Shown: positions 1 through 7,493 of the stretch, piece by piece | Layout of the letters: every line of letters starts with the position of its first letter | Numbering within the stretch: the stretch's first letter is position 1 | Assembly (NCBI GenBank): GCA_000433475.1 | Contig: HF993108.1 | Span: forward strand, 29,627 to 40,304 | Length of the DNA stretch: 10,678 nucleotides | Direction of reading: 5' to 3' | DNA from: Mycoplasma sp. CAG:956 | GTDB lineage: Bacteria > Bacillota_I > Bacilli_A > RF39 > UBA660 | Position numbers and translations under genes: made by a program | Notes under the pieces: generated by a model | Databases searched by the model: none | What the model was told of the DNA's origin: nothing | What the model saw: the letters and a program-made list of their open reading frames with translations, nothing else

Positions 1-1283
1 CCCTAGATGAACCAGCAACTTTAAAAAATATTTTAGAGAAAAAAGGTTATACTATAAAAACCATCGAAGATTTAGGATTAGTAAATAATGTTGATGGAAA
101 ATTTTTCGATGTTTTTAGGGGACGTATTATGTTTCCTTTATATGATACGGAAGGTCATGTAATTGGTTATTCTGCTCGTATTTATCGAGGTGAGGCAATA
201 GCTAAGTATATTAATACTAAAGAAACTTATTTGTATAAAAAAGGAAATTATCTTTATAATTATCACTTAGCTAAAGATGAGGCTAAAAGAAGTAAGAAGT
301 TAATTATAGTTGAAGGGCAGATGGATGCCATAAGACTTTATATTAACGGCATTAAAAATGTTGTAGCTTTAATGGGAACGGCTTTAACGAAAGAACAAGT
401 AGAGTTAATTAAACGATTACGTTGTGATGTTATCTTAGGACTTGATGGCGATAATGCTGGTAAGATGGCTACCTTAAAAAATGGTGAAATACTTACGCAA
501 AATAATATTAATGTTCAGGTAATTAGAATTAACTTGAAAAAGGATCCGGATGAATATGTATTTACTTATGGAATAGATGGGTATTTAAAAATGATAAATA
601 ATCCAATTGATTATTTAGATTTTAAATTAAATACTTTAAAAGATGATATTAATCCAGAAAATACGGTTGAGTTAACGAATTTTATTAATAAAGTTTTAGA
701 TGATTTAAAAACAATAAAAGATCCAATCTATATTGATGTTAGTTTGACGAAGTTAAGTAAAAGTACTGGAATTGATAAAGAAGTTTTAAAGAGTCGGTTA
801 AATGAAATGAGTAGTTTAAAGACAATAACTCAGGAAGTATTTAAAAAAGAAGAACAAATTGTTCCACCAAGTGCAAATTTGTTGGACAAAATCACTAAAA
901 AAATGTTATATTATATGTTAAATGACCGGAAATACGTTTTAGAATATCAAGAAAAAATCGGTTATTTTCCTAATAAAATTTATCGAAGTATAGCAAATGA
1001 AATTGTGTTTTTTATTGGAAAGAATTATAATATAACAGTTGCTGATTTTATATCTTATATATCTTATAATGAAGCTTTAAGTGGGGAAGTATTAAAAATA
1101 ATAGATGAAGACGAAGACGTAAGTGATGAGGACTTCGAATTAGTAATCAAAAGTTATCAAAGGCAAAAGAATAAAGAAGATATAGAAATTTTAAAGCAAA
1201 AACTTGCAAGTGAACTTGATAGAGAACATCAACTAAAGATATTAGAACAAATAAAAAATATTAAAAAAGGAAGTGTTGAGTAA
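1..1283 (+). CDS. dnaG: DNA primase DnaG, 5' end missing
   Basis: DnaG makes the RNA primers for lagging-strand replication, working with the replicative helicase. The reading frame is already open at base 3 and runs 426 codons to a TAA at 1281-1283; the N-terminal zinc finger and start lie left of the window. The visible part begins in the RNA polymerase domain. RGRIMFPLYD matches the family signature before TOPRIM. The TOPRIM motifs follow: EGQMD at 312-326 (the usual Tyr of EGYMD is Gln here), MGTALT, and DGDNAGKMA from about 444, holding the metal-binding Asp residues. The last ~140 residues are helical and charged, as expected for the helicase-interaction domain. An ATG at 129 is internal, because conserved primase sequence precedes it. 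The stop overlaps the rpoD start by one base (TAATG), so the two are probably co-transcribed and translationally coupled. Family assignment is very secure. Confidence 0.97.
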   Translation, partial: LDEPATLKNILEKKGYTIKTIEDLGLVNNVDGKFFDVFRGRIMFPLYDTEGHVIGYSARIYRGEAIAKYINTKETYLYKKGNYLYNYHLAKDEAKRSKKLIIVEGQMDAIRLYINGIKNVVALMGTALTKEQVELIKRLRCDVILGLDGDNAGKMATLKNGEILTQNNINVQVIRINLKKDPDEYVFTYGIDGYLKMINNPIDYLDFKLNTLKDDINPENTVELTNFINKVLDDLKTIKDPIYIDVSLTKLSKSTGIDKEVLKSRLNEMSSLKTITQEVFKKEEQIVPPSANLLDKITKKMLYYMLNDRKYVLEYQEKIGYFPNKIYRSIANEIVFFIGKNYNITVADFISYISYNEALSGEVLKIIDEDEDVSDEDFELVIKSYQRQKNKEDIEILKQKLASELDREHQLKILEQIKNIKKGSVE

Positions 1284-2653
1284 TGAATAAAGAGTTACCA
1301 AAGGTATTAGAAGAATTAAGTAAAATTAATGAAGAAAAGAGTTATGTTAGTTTTCAAGATGTAGCTTTAAAAGTTAAAGAGTATGGTCTTACTCCTAAGG
1401 ATGTAAAGGTTTTATATAAAGATTTAAATGAACATAATATTGTTTTAAAAGATGTTGTAGAAGAAAAGGCAAAAGCTAAGGTAGTTAAAAAAACTACTGC
1501 TAAAAAGACTAGCAATGATACAAAAGAAGTATCAAAAAAGGATGCTGCCGATGTATCTAAGAAAAAGGGCGTTGAAGAAATTAAACCTTTAAAAGAACGT
1601 GAAAAAGAGTTAATTGAGCTAGGTAAAAAGAACGGTTTTATTACTTATGAAACGTTGGCTGAACATTTAAAAGGTCTAGATTTAGATGCTGATTCTCTAG
1701 ATGAATTATATAATGCTTTAATTGAAAATAACATTGAAATCGTGAGTGATGATGATAACAATGGAAAGAATGGTGCTACTGAAGAATTAGTATTAAGTGA
1801 TGAAGAATTAACTAAAGATGTTAATATTAATGATCCAGTTCGCATGTATTTAAAAGAAATAGGTAAAATTCCTTTACTTACCATGGAAGAAGAAATGAAG
1901 TATTCTGTAGCTGCCGCGGCTGGGGATGAAGAAGCTAAAAGAATTCTTGCTGAATCTAACTTGCGTTTAGTAGTTTCAATTGCTAAAAGATATGTTGGAC
2001 GTGGTTTACTTTTTCTTGATTTAATTCAAGAAGGTAATATTGGTTTAATGAAGGCTGTTGAAAAATTTGATTATGATAAGGGATTCAAATTTTCTACTTA
2101 TGCTACTTGGTGGATAAGACAAGCTATTACACGTGCTCTTGCTGATCAAGCTCGTACTATTCGTGTTCCTGTTCATATGGTTGAAACAATTAATAAAATG
2201 GCTCGTATTCAACGTCAAATGACACTAGAATTAAATAGAGAACCATCAGAAGAAGAAATTGCTAAAAAAATGGGAATATCTGTTGAAAAGGTACGTGAGG
2301 TAATCAAAATTAGTCAAGACCCTGTATCTTTAGAAACACCAATTGGTGAAGAAGATGACTCGCATTTAGGCGATTTCATTAAGGATGAATTATCTATGTC
2401 ACCAGAGGAATATGCTACTAACGAAATTCTAAAAGAAGAAATTAAGAGTGTTTTACTTACCCTTCAAGAAAGAGAACAGGAAGTACTTGAACTTCGTTTT
2501 GGACTTGTTGATGGAACTAGTCATACTTTAGAAGAGGTTGGTAAGAAATTCAATGTGACTAGAGAACGTATTAGACAAATTGAGGCTAAGGCTTTAAGAA
2601 AACTAAGACATCCATCACGAGCTAAAAAGTTAAAGGATTTCTTAACTGATTAA
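1283..2653 (+). CDS. rpoD: Primary RNA polymerase sigma factor (RpoD/SigA), with duplicated N-terminal 1.1-like domain
   Basis: This is the housekeeping sigma factor, which directs RNA polymerase to -10/-35 promoters. The protein has 456 residues, against about 370 for Bacillus SigA. Region 1.2 starts at DPVRMYLKEIG (184-194). Region 2 spans about 225-290, with NLRLVVSIAKRYVGRG, DLIQEGNIGLMKAVEKFD and the -10-melting FSTYATWWIRQAITRA. Region 3 is about 295-365. The region 4 helix-turn-helix is TLEEVGKKFNVTRERIRQIE (415-434). The extra length is N-terminal: residues 9-57 and 107-155 look like two copies of a region 1.1 fold, joined by a Lys/Ala-rich linker (about 58-106). The start overlaps the dnaG stop, with GGAAGTG just upstream as ribosome binding site. 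The stop overlaps the trmK ATG. Gene order dnaG-rpoD-trmK is the classic Bacillota arrangement. Confidence 0.97.
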   Translation: MNKELPKVLEELSKINEEKSYVSFQDVALKVKEYGLTPKDVKVLYKDLNEHNIVLKDVVEEKAKAKVVKKTTAKKTSNDTKEVSKKDAADVSKKKGVEEIKPLKEREKELIELGKKNGFITYETLAEHLKGLDLDADSLDELYNALIENNIEIVSDDDNNGKNGATEELVLSDEELTKDVNINDPVRMYLKEIGKIPLLTMEEEMKYSVAAAAGDEEAKRILAESNLRLVVSIAKRYVGRGLLFLDLIQEGNIGLMKAVEKFDYDKGFKFSTYATWWIRQAITRALADQARTIRVPVHMVETINKMARIQRQMTLELNREPSEEEIAKKMGISVEKVREVIKISQDPVSLETPIGEEDDSHLGDFIKDELSMSPEEYATNEILKEEIKSVLLTLQEREQEVLELRFGLVDGTSHTLEEVGKKFNVTRERIRQIEAKALRKLRHPSRAKKLKDFLTD

Positions 2654-3324
2654 TGCTTAGTTTACGATTAAAAAAAATAGTATCTTTATTGGATAGTCAA
2701 GATAAAGTTGTTGATATTGGCTGTGACCATGGATATTTGGGAATTTATGCTATTAGAGAAAAATTAGTTAAAAGTATAATACTTACAGATATTAAAGAGT
2801 CCGCTCTTAGTATGGCAAGAAAAAATGTAAAAAATAGTAATTTAGATATACCTTTAATTGTTAGTGATGGCTTGAATAATATTAATGCTAGTGATATTAA
2901 TACTGTTGTTGTAAGTGGAATGGGTACAAGTACTATTTTACATATACTAAATAATAAAGAAAAATTAGTTAATGTTACGAAATTAATTTTACAGTCTAAT
3001 AATAATTTAGATACTTTAAGAGTAGAAGTAACTAAATTAGGATATCAATTAATTGATGAAATTACTGTTAATGACAATAATATATGGTATGTTATTTGTT
3101 TATTTAAAAAGAATGAAAATCCTAAATTAGATGATATTACGAGAAAATATGGTTTATTAAAAAAAGATAAGCAAGATTACTATGAATATATTATAAATAG
3201 TAAGAAAGACATATTAAAAAAGTTAGAAAAATCACATGATTTAACTTTAAAAGAACAGTTAAAAACGGAGATTATGGAATTAACAAAACTATTGGAAAAA
3301 TGTCGGATTATTAGTACTGATTGA
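2653..3324 (+). CDS. trmK: tRNA (adenine22-N1)-methyltransferase TrmK
   Basis: TrmK is an S-adenosylmethionine-dependent enzyme that methylates N1 of A22 in the D-loop of tRNAs. The N-terminal Rossmann-fold domain shows motif I as DIGCDHGYLG (21-30), the acidic end of strand 2 as LTD (44-46), and SGMG (88-91). The family element LQSNNNLDTLR (113-123) corresponds to the LQPN...LR stretch of characterised TrmK proteins. The C-terminal ~70 residues are a Lys/Leu-rich helical region, as in the two-domain TrmK structures. The length of 223 residues is normal. The ATG overlaps the rpoD stop by one base, so it is the last gene of the dnaG-rpoD-trmK operon. Its final 36 bases overlap the end of the opposing small gene. 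In Bacillus trmK is followed by a NIF3-type gene (yqfO), which is absent here. Confidence 0.92.
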   Translation: MLSLRLKKIVSLLDSQDKVVDIGCDHGYLGIYAIREKLVKSIILTDIKESALSMARKNVKNSNLDIPLIVSDGLNNINASDINTVVVSGMGTSTILHILNNKEKLVNVTKLILQSNNNLDTLRVEVTKLGYQLIDEITVNDNNIWYVICLFKKNENPKLDDITRKYGLLKKDKQDYYEYIINSKKDILKKLEKSHDLTLKEQLKTEIMELTKLLEKCRIISTD

Positions 3325-3561
3325 TGTTATTTTAGTTTTTAGGGGAAGAGTGTTGCTTATGGCGATGCTTTTTTCTTTGGAATTAGTAACTGTATCAGGT
3401 TTATTAAATTCTTTAAAAATACTTAAAATACTACTGGCATTACTGATAAGTGGACGGACTTGTTTGTATAAAGGAATGGCTTGATTAACTATATTTAGTG
3501 TTTTAGAAATACCACCAATTATCTTACCAAAAGTTAAACCATTAAAATTTCCTGGATACAT
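3289..3561 (-). CDS. Small YqfQ/VrrA-like protein (putative)
   Basis: This 90-residue minus-strand protein has no enzyme motif. A good ribosome binding site (AGAAGGTGA, minus strand, 3574-3566) sits seven bases before the ATG, which supports a real gene rather than a shadow. Residues 1-55 have a Gly-rich start (MYPGNFNGLTFGKIIGGISK), then an amphipathic helical stretch with QAIPLYKQVRPLISNASSIL and IFKEFNK. This layout resembles the Bacillus YqfQ (VrrA) family, which has a Pro/Gly-rich start, then a 'qv.P...Q..P.v.n....w...k' helix. yqfQ also lies near sigA-trmK in Bacillus, so the neighbourhood agrees. Residues 56-90 are a Ser/Thr/Lys-rich tail of low conservation value, and its end overlaps trmK on the opposite strand. 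The YqfQ match is from memory of the family pattern. I trust that it is a gene more than the name. Function is unknown. Confidence 0.6.
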   Translation of the reverse strand: MYPGNFNGLTFGKIIGGISKTLNIVNQAIPLYKQVRPLISNASSILSIFKEFNKPDTVTNSKEKSIAISNTLPLKTKITSISTNNPTFFQ

Positions 3562-3616
3562 AAAATCACCTTCTAAAATAGTATATGAAAAAATTGTTTT
3601 CTTATTGCATCATTTT

Positions 3617-3625
3617 TGTTATAAT
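3617..3625 (+). promoter_or_regulatory. Extended -10 promoter of the pilC-prepilin peptidase unit
   Basis: TGTTATAAT is a perfect extended -10 (TG at 3617-3618, TATAAT at 3620-3625). A convincing -35 at standard spacing is not visible (TTTTCT at 3597-3602 is the best), which an extended -10 can tolerate. The start of transcription would be near 3632, just ahead of the AGGTGA ribosome binding site at 3640-3645. Confidence 0.7.
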
Positions 3626-3651
3626 GTTAATAAGATAATAGGTGATATTTG

Positions 3652-5319
3652 ATGGATGTACATAATAATGATATGGCAAGTAATGTTACTTCTTCTAATT
3701 CCTTAGATTTAGGAGCAGAAAGTAATAATACTAATAATGTAAATAATACTAATCTTAATATTAAACCCGAAGAAAAAGAAAAAAAATCAAACTTTTTATT
3801 AGAATTTATTTTTAGTTTTTTTAATATTTTTTATTTAGCATATCGTGGTATTTCTTTTCCTTTACAAAGTATATTTAATGCCTCTTCTAAGACTGTTGAT
3901 GATGCTTATCAACAAGCTAAATTTATGAATAATAACAAACCTAAACGTGATGATGATTTAGGAGTTATTGCTAAGAAAATAAAAGATTTTTTAGGAATTA
4001 CTCAAAGAGAAGTATTAAAATTAGAAGAAGAAAGACGTAAACTTCAATTAGAATTACAACAACCAGGAGCAACAACTCCAGGAAAGCCAAAAGTATATCG
4101 TTATAAAATAAAGAATACTGATGGTAAAATAGAATATGGAACTTTTACAGCTTTATCGAAGATGGATGTTAACTCATTTTTGCTTAATGAAGGGGTAGAA
4201 GTATATAAAATAGAAAATAATCAATTTATTGATTTCATTTATGGCGACTCTTCAATAGTTGGCAGTAAATGGTCTACTAAAGATTTGATTTTCTGGTTAA
4301 CACAGTTATCAACTTATATTAAGGCTGGTATTACTTTAAATGATGCTATTAAAATTTTAATTAATCAGTATGGTAAACAAAAAGATAAGAAGGTTACCAT
4401 GCAGGCTATCGCTTATGAGCTAACTATGGGTAATTCATTCTCCCAGGCATTAGAAAAACAAGGAAGTAAGTTTCCACCTTTATTAATTAATATGTTAAAA
4501 GCTGCTGAGGCAACTGGTGATTTAGAATCAACTTTAGATGATATGTCTAACTATTATAGTGAAATGGAAACAACTAGGAAACAAATGATAAGTGCTATGA
4601 CTTATCCAACTATCGTTATTATTTTTGCTATCGTTGTTGTTTGTTTTATTATTTTGTATGTTGTTCCACAGTTTGAGGATATTTATAGTTCCAATGGAGT
4701 AACGGTAACTGGATTAACAGCTTTAGTATTAGCAGCTAGTAGATTTTTAAAATCGGATGCCTGGATGTTATTGCTGGCAATAATAGTAGCAATTATTATC
4801 TTCTTTATGGCATACAAGAAAATTAAGGCTTTCAGACGTCAAGTACAGGTTGTTTTGATGCATATTCCTGTAGTTAAAAATATCATTATATATAATGAAA
4901 TAGCGATATTTACAAAAACATTTGCTTCTCTTTTAAAAAATAATGTTTATATAACTCAGAGTGTTGAAATTTTAAGTAAAATTACTAATAATGAAATTTA
5001 TAAAGAAATAATGTATAATACTATTAATAACATTGTTGTTGGTGATAAAATATCGAAAGCTTTTAAAGATCATTGGGCTGTACCAGATGTTGCTTATAAT
5101 ATGATAGTTACTGGTGAATCAACTGGTGAACTTGCCGAAATGATGGATAGAGTAAGTCATTATTATCAAGAACAGCATGCTTCAATGGTTAATAATATTA
5201 AGAGTTTTATCGAACCATTAACTATTGTTTTCTTAGCAGTAGTAGTTGGAGGAATTATTATTTCTATTTTAGTACCAATGTTTGAAATGTACAATCAAGT
5301 ATCAGGTGGGGGAATGTAA
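3652..5319 (+). CDS. pilC: Type IV pilus / type II secretion inner-membrane platform protein (PilC/GspF family)
   Basis: PilC/GspF/ComGB proteins form the membrane platform on which the assembly ATPase builds a pilus or pseudopilus. Counting from the ATG at 3652 the protein has 555 residues. The typical PilC start, KVYRYKIKNTDGK, appears only at about 147-159. Two GspF repeats follow (about 209-340 and 413-545). Each carries the conserved Gly-Glu loop: AAEATGDLE (284-292) and TGESTGELAE (487-496). Hydrophobic membrane segments lie at about 318-337, 369-387 and 520-545. The first 145 residues are an unusual extension: an Asn/Ser-rich start, a hydrophobic aromatic stretch (about 47-75) and a charged helix (116-136). 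I chose ATG 3652 over the in-frame TTG at 3649 because AGGTGA at 3640-3645 is best spaced for the ATG. The stop overlaps the prepilin peptidase start. No ATPase or pilin genes are nearby, so they must be encoded elsewhere. Confidence 0.93.
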   Translation: MDVHNNDMASNVTSSNSLDLGAESNNTNNVNNTNLNIKPEEKEKKSNFLLEFIFSFFNIFYLAYRGISFPLQSIFNASSKTVDDAYQQAKFMNNNKPKRDDDLGVIAKKIKDFLGITQREVLKLEEERRKLQLELQQPGATTPGKPKVYRYKIKNTDGKIEYGTFTALSKMDVNSFLLNEGVEVYKIENNQFIDFIYGDSSIVGSKWSTKDLIFWLTQLSTYIKAGITLNDAIKILINQYGKQKDKKVTMQAIAYELTMGNSFSQALEKQGSKFPPLLINMLKAAEATGDLESTLDDMSNYYSEMETTRKQMISAMTYPTIVIIFAIVVVCFIILYVVPQFEDIYSSNGVTVTGLTALVLAASRFLKSDAWMLLLAIIVAIIIFFMAYKKIKAFRRQVQVVLMHIPVVKNIIIYNEIAIFTKTFASLLKNNVYITQSVEILSKITNNEIYKEIMYNTINNIVVGDKISKAFKDHWAVPDVAYNMIVTGESTGELAEMMDRVSHYYQEQHASMVNNIKSFIEPLTIVFLAVVVGGIIISILVPMFEMYNQVSGGGM

Positions 5320-6089
5320 TGAATAATGTAATTTATGCAATTTATATGTTTATAATGGGAACTATTATGGGTTCCTTCTTTAATGTCGTAGGGCATCGCT
5401 TAAGTAATAATAAATCGATTGTTAAACCCAGAAGTCATTGTGAAGCTTGTAATCATGAATTAGAATGGTATGAATTAATACCAATAGTTTCTTTTCTGAT
5501 ACAAGGTGGGAAATGTCTTAAGTGTAAGGCTAAACTTTCATGGTGGTATCCTTTAATTGAGATAATTACAGGACTATTTTATATGGGGTGCTACTTACGT
5601 TATGGATTTACGCTTGATTTATTAATGGCTTTAGTAATTAGTAGTGTTCTTATTATAACTTGTATTAGTGATTTTAATTACTTAATTATTTTAGATGAAG
5701 TTTTAGTAGTAGGTAGTATTTTAGTACTAATTATATCTTTCTTACAAGGAGGATTTAATAGTTTTGTTATATCCTTATTAAGTGGAATGTTATTATTTTG
5801 TTTTATGTTATTAGTAAAAATAATAGGTGATAAAGCTTTTAAAAGAGAATCTTTAGGTGGCGGTGATATAAAATTATCCTTCTTTATTGGGGCGGTACTA
5901 GGCTATAAGTTAGCTTTTATTAATTTAGTTTTAGCAAGCTTTTTAGCTTTACCAGTAGCTTTTTTTTACTTAATAAAATTAAAGGATAGAGAAGTTCCTT
6001 TTGGTCCTTTCTTAATAATTTCTACTTTTATTATTTATATTTTTTCATCTGAAATTTTAGAATTAATAGATTTACTAATTTATTTATAA
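5319..6089 (+). CDS. pilD: Prepilin peptidase (type 4 leader peptidase / N-methyltransferase)
   Basis: This integral membrane aspartyl protease removes the leader peptide of type IV prepilins or pseudopilins and methylates the new N-terminus. The N-terminal methyltransferase-type domain has the zinc-binding pattern CEAC (41-44) and CLKC (66-69), separated by the conserved ELIPIVSFLIQGGKC stretch. The peptidase part carries both family aspartates: D118 in ISDFNYLIILDE and D183 in the GGGDIKL motif. About six to eight hydrophobic membrane segments cover the remaining sequence. PFGPFL (227-232) is the family's conserved late motif. The length of 256 residues is typical of a complete bifunctional enzyme (PilD/ComC type). 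It overlaps the pilC stop by one base and is followed directly by a terminator, so the pair is a closed two-gene operon. Confidence 0.95.
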   Translation: MNNVIYAIYMFIMGTIMGSFFNVVGHRLSNNKSIVKPRSHCEACNHELEWYELIPIVSFLIQGGKCLKCKAKLSWWYPLIEIITGLFYMGCYLRYGFTLDLLMALVISSVLIITCISDFNYLIILDEVLVVGSILVLIISFLQGGFNSFVISLLSGMLLFCFMLLVKIIGDKAFKRESLGGGDIKLSFFIGAVLGYKLAFINLVLASFLALPVAFFYLIKLKDREVPFGPFLIISTFIIYIFSSEILELIDLLIYL

Positions 6090-6125
6090 AAAAGTCTTAT
6101 TTATTTATGACTTTTTTTCTTTTTT
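6088..6125 (+). terminator. Rho-independent terminator after the prepilin peptidase gene
   Basis: A 9-base stem AAAAAAGTC (6088-6096) pairs with GACTTTTTT (6109-6117) around a 12-base loop. A T-rich run follows (T7, C, T6). The left arm includes the last bases of the coding region. Confidence 0.85.
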
Positions 6126-6164
6126 AGCAATTTTAAAAATATTGTAAGGTAATAAAATAAAGTA

Positions 6165-6173
6165 TGTTATTAT
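6165..6173 (+). promoter_or_regulatory. Extended -10 promoter for the YutH-like gene
   Basis: TGTTATTAT gives an extended -10 (TG at 6165-6166, TATTAT at 6168-6173), with no strong -35 at standard spacing. Transcription would start near 6180, leaving a leader of about 50 bases before the ATG at 6229. Confidence 0.5.
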
Positions 6174-6228
6174 AGAGTAACCATTAGTCTTTTTAAAGTT
6201 TCTAAACATATAATTAGATAGTGATTAT

Positions 6229-7128
6229 ATGAAAAATTTTATCCTTTATTACTATAATTTAGAAATAACTGATTATATTAGTCAAGATACTTATTATTAT
6301 ATAGAAACTAAAACAGATATTTATTATTTTTGTAAAGTTAGAAAAAGTGAAGAAGAATTAGATAAGATATATGAAGAATTATATAATACTAAGTATCACT
6401 TACTTATAAAGAGTAAATATAATAGATATTTAGTTGAATATAATAATGAGTCTTATTGTCTACTTAAAGTTCAGTGTTTATTAAATGATATGATAAGTTT
6501 TCAAGAAATAAAGAATAATCGTTTTCTTATAAATGAAAGAAGTACCGTGAACTGGGGAGTAATTTGGCAAGAAAAAATCGATTATTTAGAAGAACAAGCT
6601 AACTCTTTTAGAGTAGGAAAAAATTCTTTAATTCATAGTTTTATTTATTTTGTGGGACTAGGAGAGAATGCGATTAGTTATTTAAATTATAATGATTTTA
6701 AATCATATAACCTATCAGTATGTCATTACCGGGTATATTATCCAAATAAACCAGTTAATTATTATAATAGTCTTAATACATTAATAGATTATGATGTTAG
6801 AGATTATGCTGAATATATTAAAGAAGTATTTTATTGTAATAAAAATTTTGACTGTTTAAATTTAGTAAGAGAAATTTTAAATGATAAAAGATATACTAGA
6901 GATGATTTGGGATTATTTTATGCTAGAATGTTGTATCCAAGTTATTATTTTGATTGTTTTAGTAAATATATTTTAGAAGATAAACTAAAAGAAGAAGAAT
7001 TAATGCTAATATTAGATAGAGTAGATGATTATGAAAATCTGTTAAAAGATATTTATTATGAAATAAAAAAGGTCTATGATATACCTGAAGTTACATGGCT
7101 ATTAAAAAGGAGTAATAAGGTCTTTTAA
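6229..7128 (+). CDS. YutH/CotS-like spore-coat family protein with degenerate kinase fold
   Basis: The 299-residue, Tyr-rich soluble protein resembles the CotS/YutH group of spore-coat-associated proteins, which have an aminoglycoside-phosphotransferase-like fold. Supporting stretches are NWGVIWQEKIDYLEEQANSF (108-127), the H166-Y-R168 element, IDYDVRDYAEYIKEVFY (186-202) and ARMLYPSYYFDCFSKYI, which fits the 'aRLlyP.hYfd' pattern of YutH. In active kinases of this fold the catalytic loop reads H-G-D; here Gly-Asp is replaced by Tyr-Arg, so phosphotransfer is unlikely. The neighbouring minus-strand gene is a YutI-type NifU protein, and yutH and yutI are also close together in Bacillus, which supports the assignment. 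The gene has its own promoter. Its 3' end forms the left arm of a terminator. A sporulation role is inferred from the family only. Confidence 0.65.
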   Translation: MKNFILYYYNLEITDYISQDTYYYIETKTDIYYFCKVRKSEEELDKIYEELYNTKYHLLIKSKYNRYLVEYNNESYCLLKVQCLLNDMISFQEIKNNRFLINERSTVNWGVIWQEKIDYLEEQANSFRVGKNSLIHSFIYFVGLGENAISYLNYNDFKSYNLSVCHYRVYYPNKPVNYYNSLNTLIDYDVRDYAEYIKEVFYCNKNFDCLNLVREILNDKRYTRDDLGLFYARMLYPSYYFDCFSKYILEDKLKEEELMLILDRVDDYENLLKDIYYEIKKVYDIPEVTWLLKRSNKVF

Positions 7129-7141
7129 AAACTTATTACTC
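7110..7141. terminator. Bidirectional terminator between converging YutH-like and NifU-like genes
   Basis: A perfect 10-base stem, GAGTAATAAG (7110-7119) with CTTATTACTC (7132-7141), surrounds a 12-base loop. On the minus strand it is followed by a T5 run, so it should end the NifU-type transcript. On the plus strand the tail is only T-rich (TATTATTTA), so termination there may be weaker. The left arm lies inside the last codons of the YutH-like gene. Confidence 0.75.
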
Positions 7142-7147
7142 TATTAT

Positions 7148-7444
7148 TTAGATAGCTACATTAATGATGCCCTCAATCTCGGGAACATCGTCTTTAATAG
7201 CATTAAATAAAACATCTTTAATAGTATAGTCAATGCTTCCACAACTAGCACAAGCACCATGAAATTTAACATAGACGTATTTATCTTCATACTTAATAAA
7301 TTCGATATCACCACCATCGGCATTAATATAAGGTCTTAACATATTGATAACGTTAAGTATTTTTTCTAAAGTAGTCATTTCTTTAGGATTGGTATCATTA
7401 TTTAAAGAGTTATCTAAATTAGTATTCTCTTTATCATTTATCAT
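7148..7444 (-). CDS. nfu: NifU C-terminal-domain iron-sulfur scaffold protein (Nfu/YutI type)
   Basis: Nfu-type proteins carry a labile Fe-S cluster, bridged between two subunits by a CxxC pair, and hand it to target apoproteins. The domain covers residues 24-98. It has the family opening LEKILNVINMLRPYINADGGDIEFI and the cluster motif GACASCGS (C65, C68), then TIKDVLFNAIKDDVPEIEGI. Residues 1-22 are an acidic, Asn-rich, probably disordered extension. An internal Met at residue 23 would give the bare domain, but the ribosome binding site (GGTGAT, minus strand) is spaced for the ATG at 7444-7442. The 98-residue length is close to Bacillus YutI. It is transcribed divergently from the S1-domain gene and ends at the shared terminator with the YutH-like gene. 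Confidence 0.92.
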   Translation of the reverse strand: MINDKENTNLDNSLNNDTNPKEMTTLEKILNVINMLRPYINADGGDIEFIKYEDKYVYVKFHGACASCGSIDYTIKDVLFNAIKDDVPEIEGIINVAI

Positions 7445-7464
7445 ATTTGCATCACCACATATCT

Positions 7465-7493
7465 ATTAAACTAAATTTTTTGCCATTAGTAAA
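7465..7493 (-). promoter_or_regulatory. Candidate promoter of the NifU-type gene
   Basis: On the minus strand TTTACT (plus 7488-7493) and TTTAAT (plus 7465-7470) are separated by 17 bases. Both boxes are imperfect, but spacing and distance to the ATG (about 20 bases) fit. The -35 lies between the boxes of the opposing CvfD promoter, so the two promoters interlock. Confidence 0.4.

Noticed and set aside
1645..1884. Open frame on the minus strand inside rpoD
   Set aside because: It lies wholly opposite rpoD coding sequence, lacks a ribosome binding site and resembles no protein I know.
3649..3651. TTG as start codon of the pilC gene
   Set aside because: The ATG three bases later is better spaced from AGGTGA and is the stronger start codon.
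3652..3760. Asn-rich start of PilC as the DGR variable repeat for the template at 9060
   Set aside because: The nucleotide sequences do not align. The Asn codons are spread among Ser/Thr codons, and the position (N-terminal) is wrong for a DGR target.
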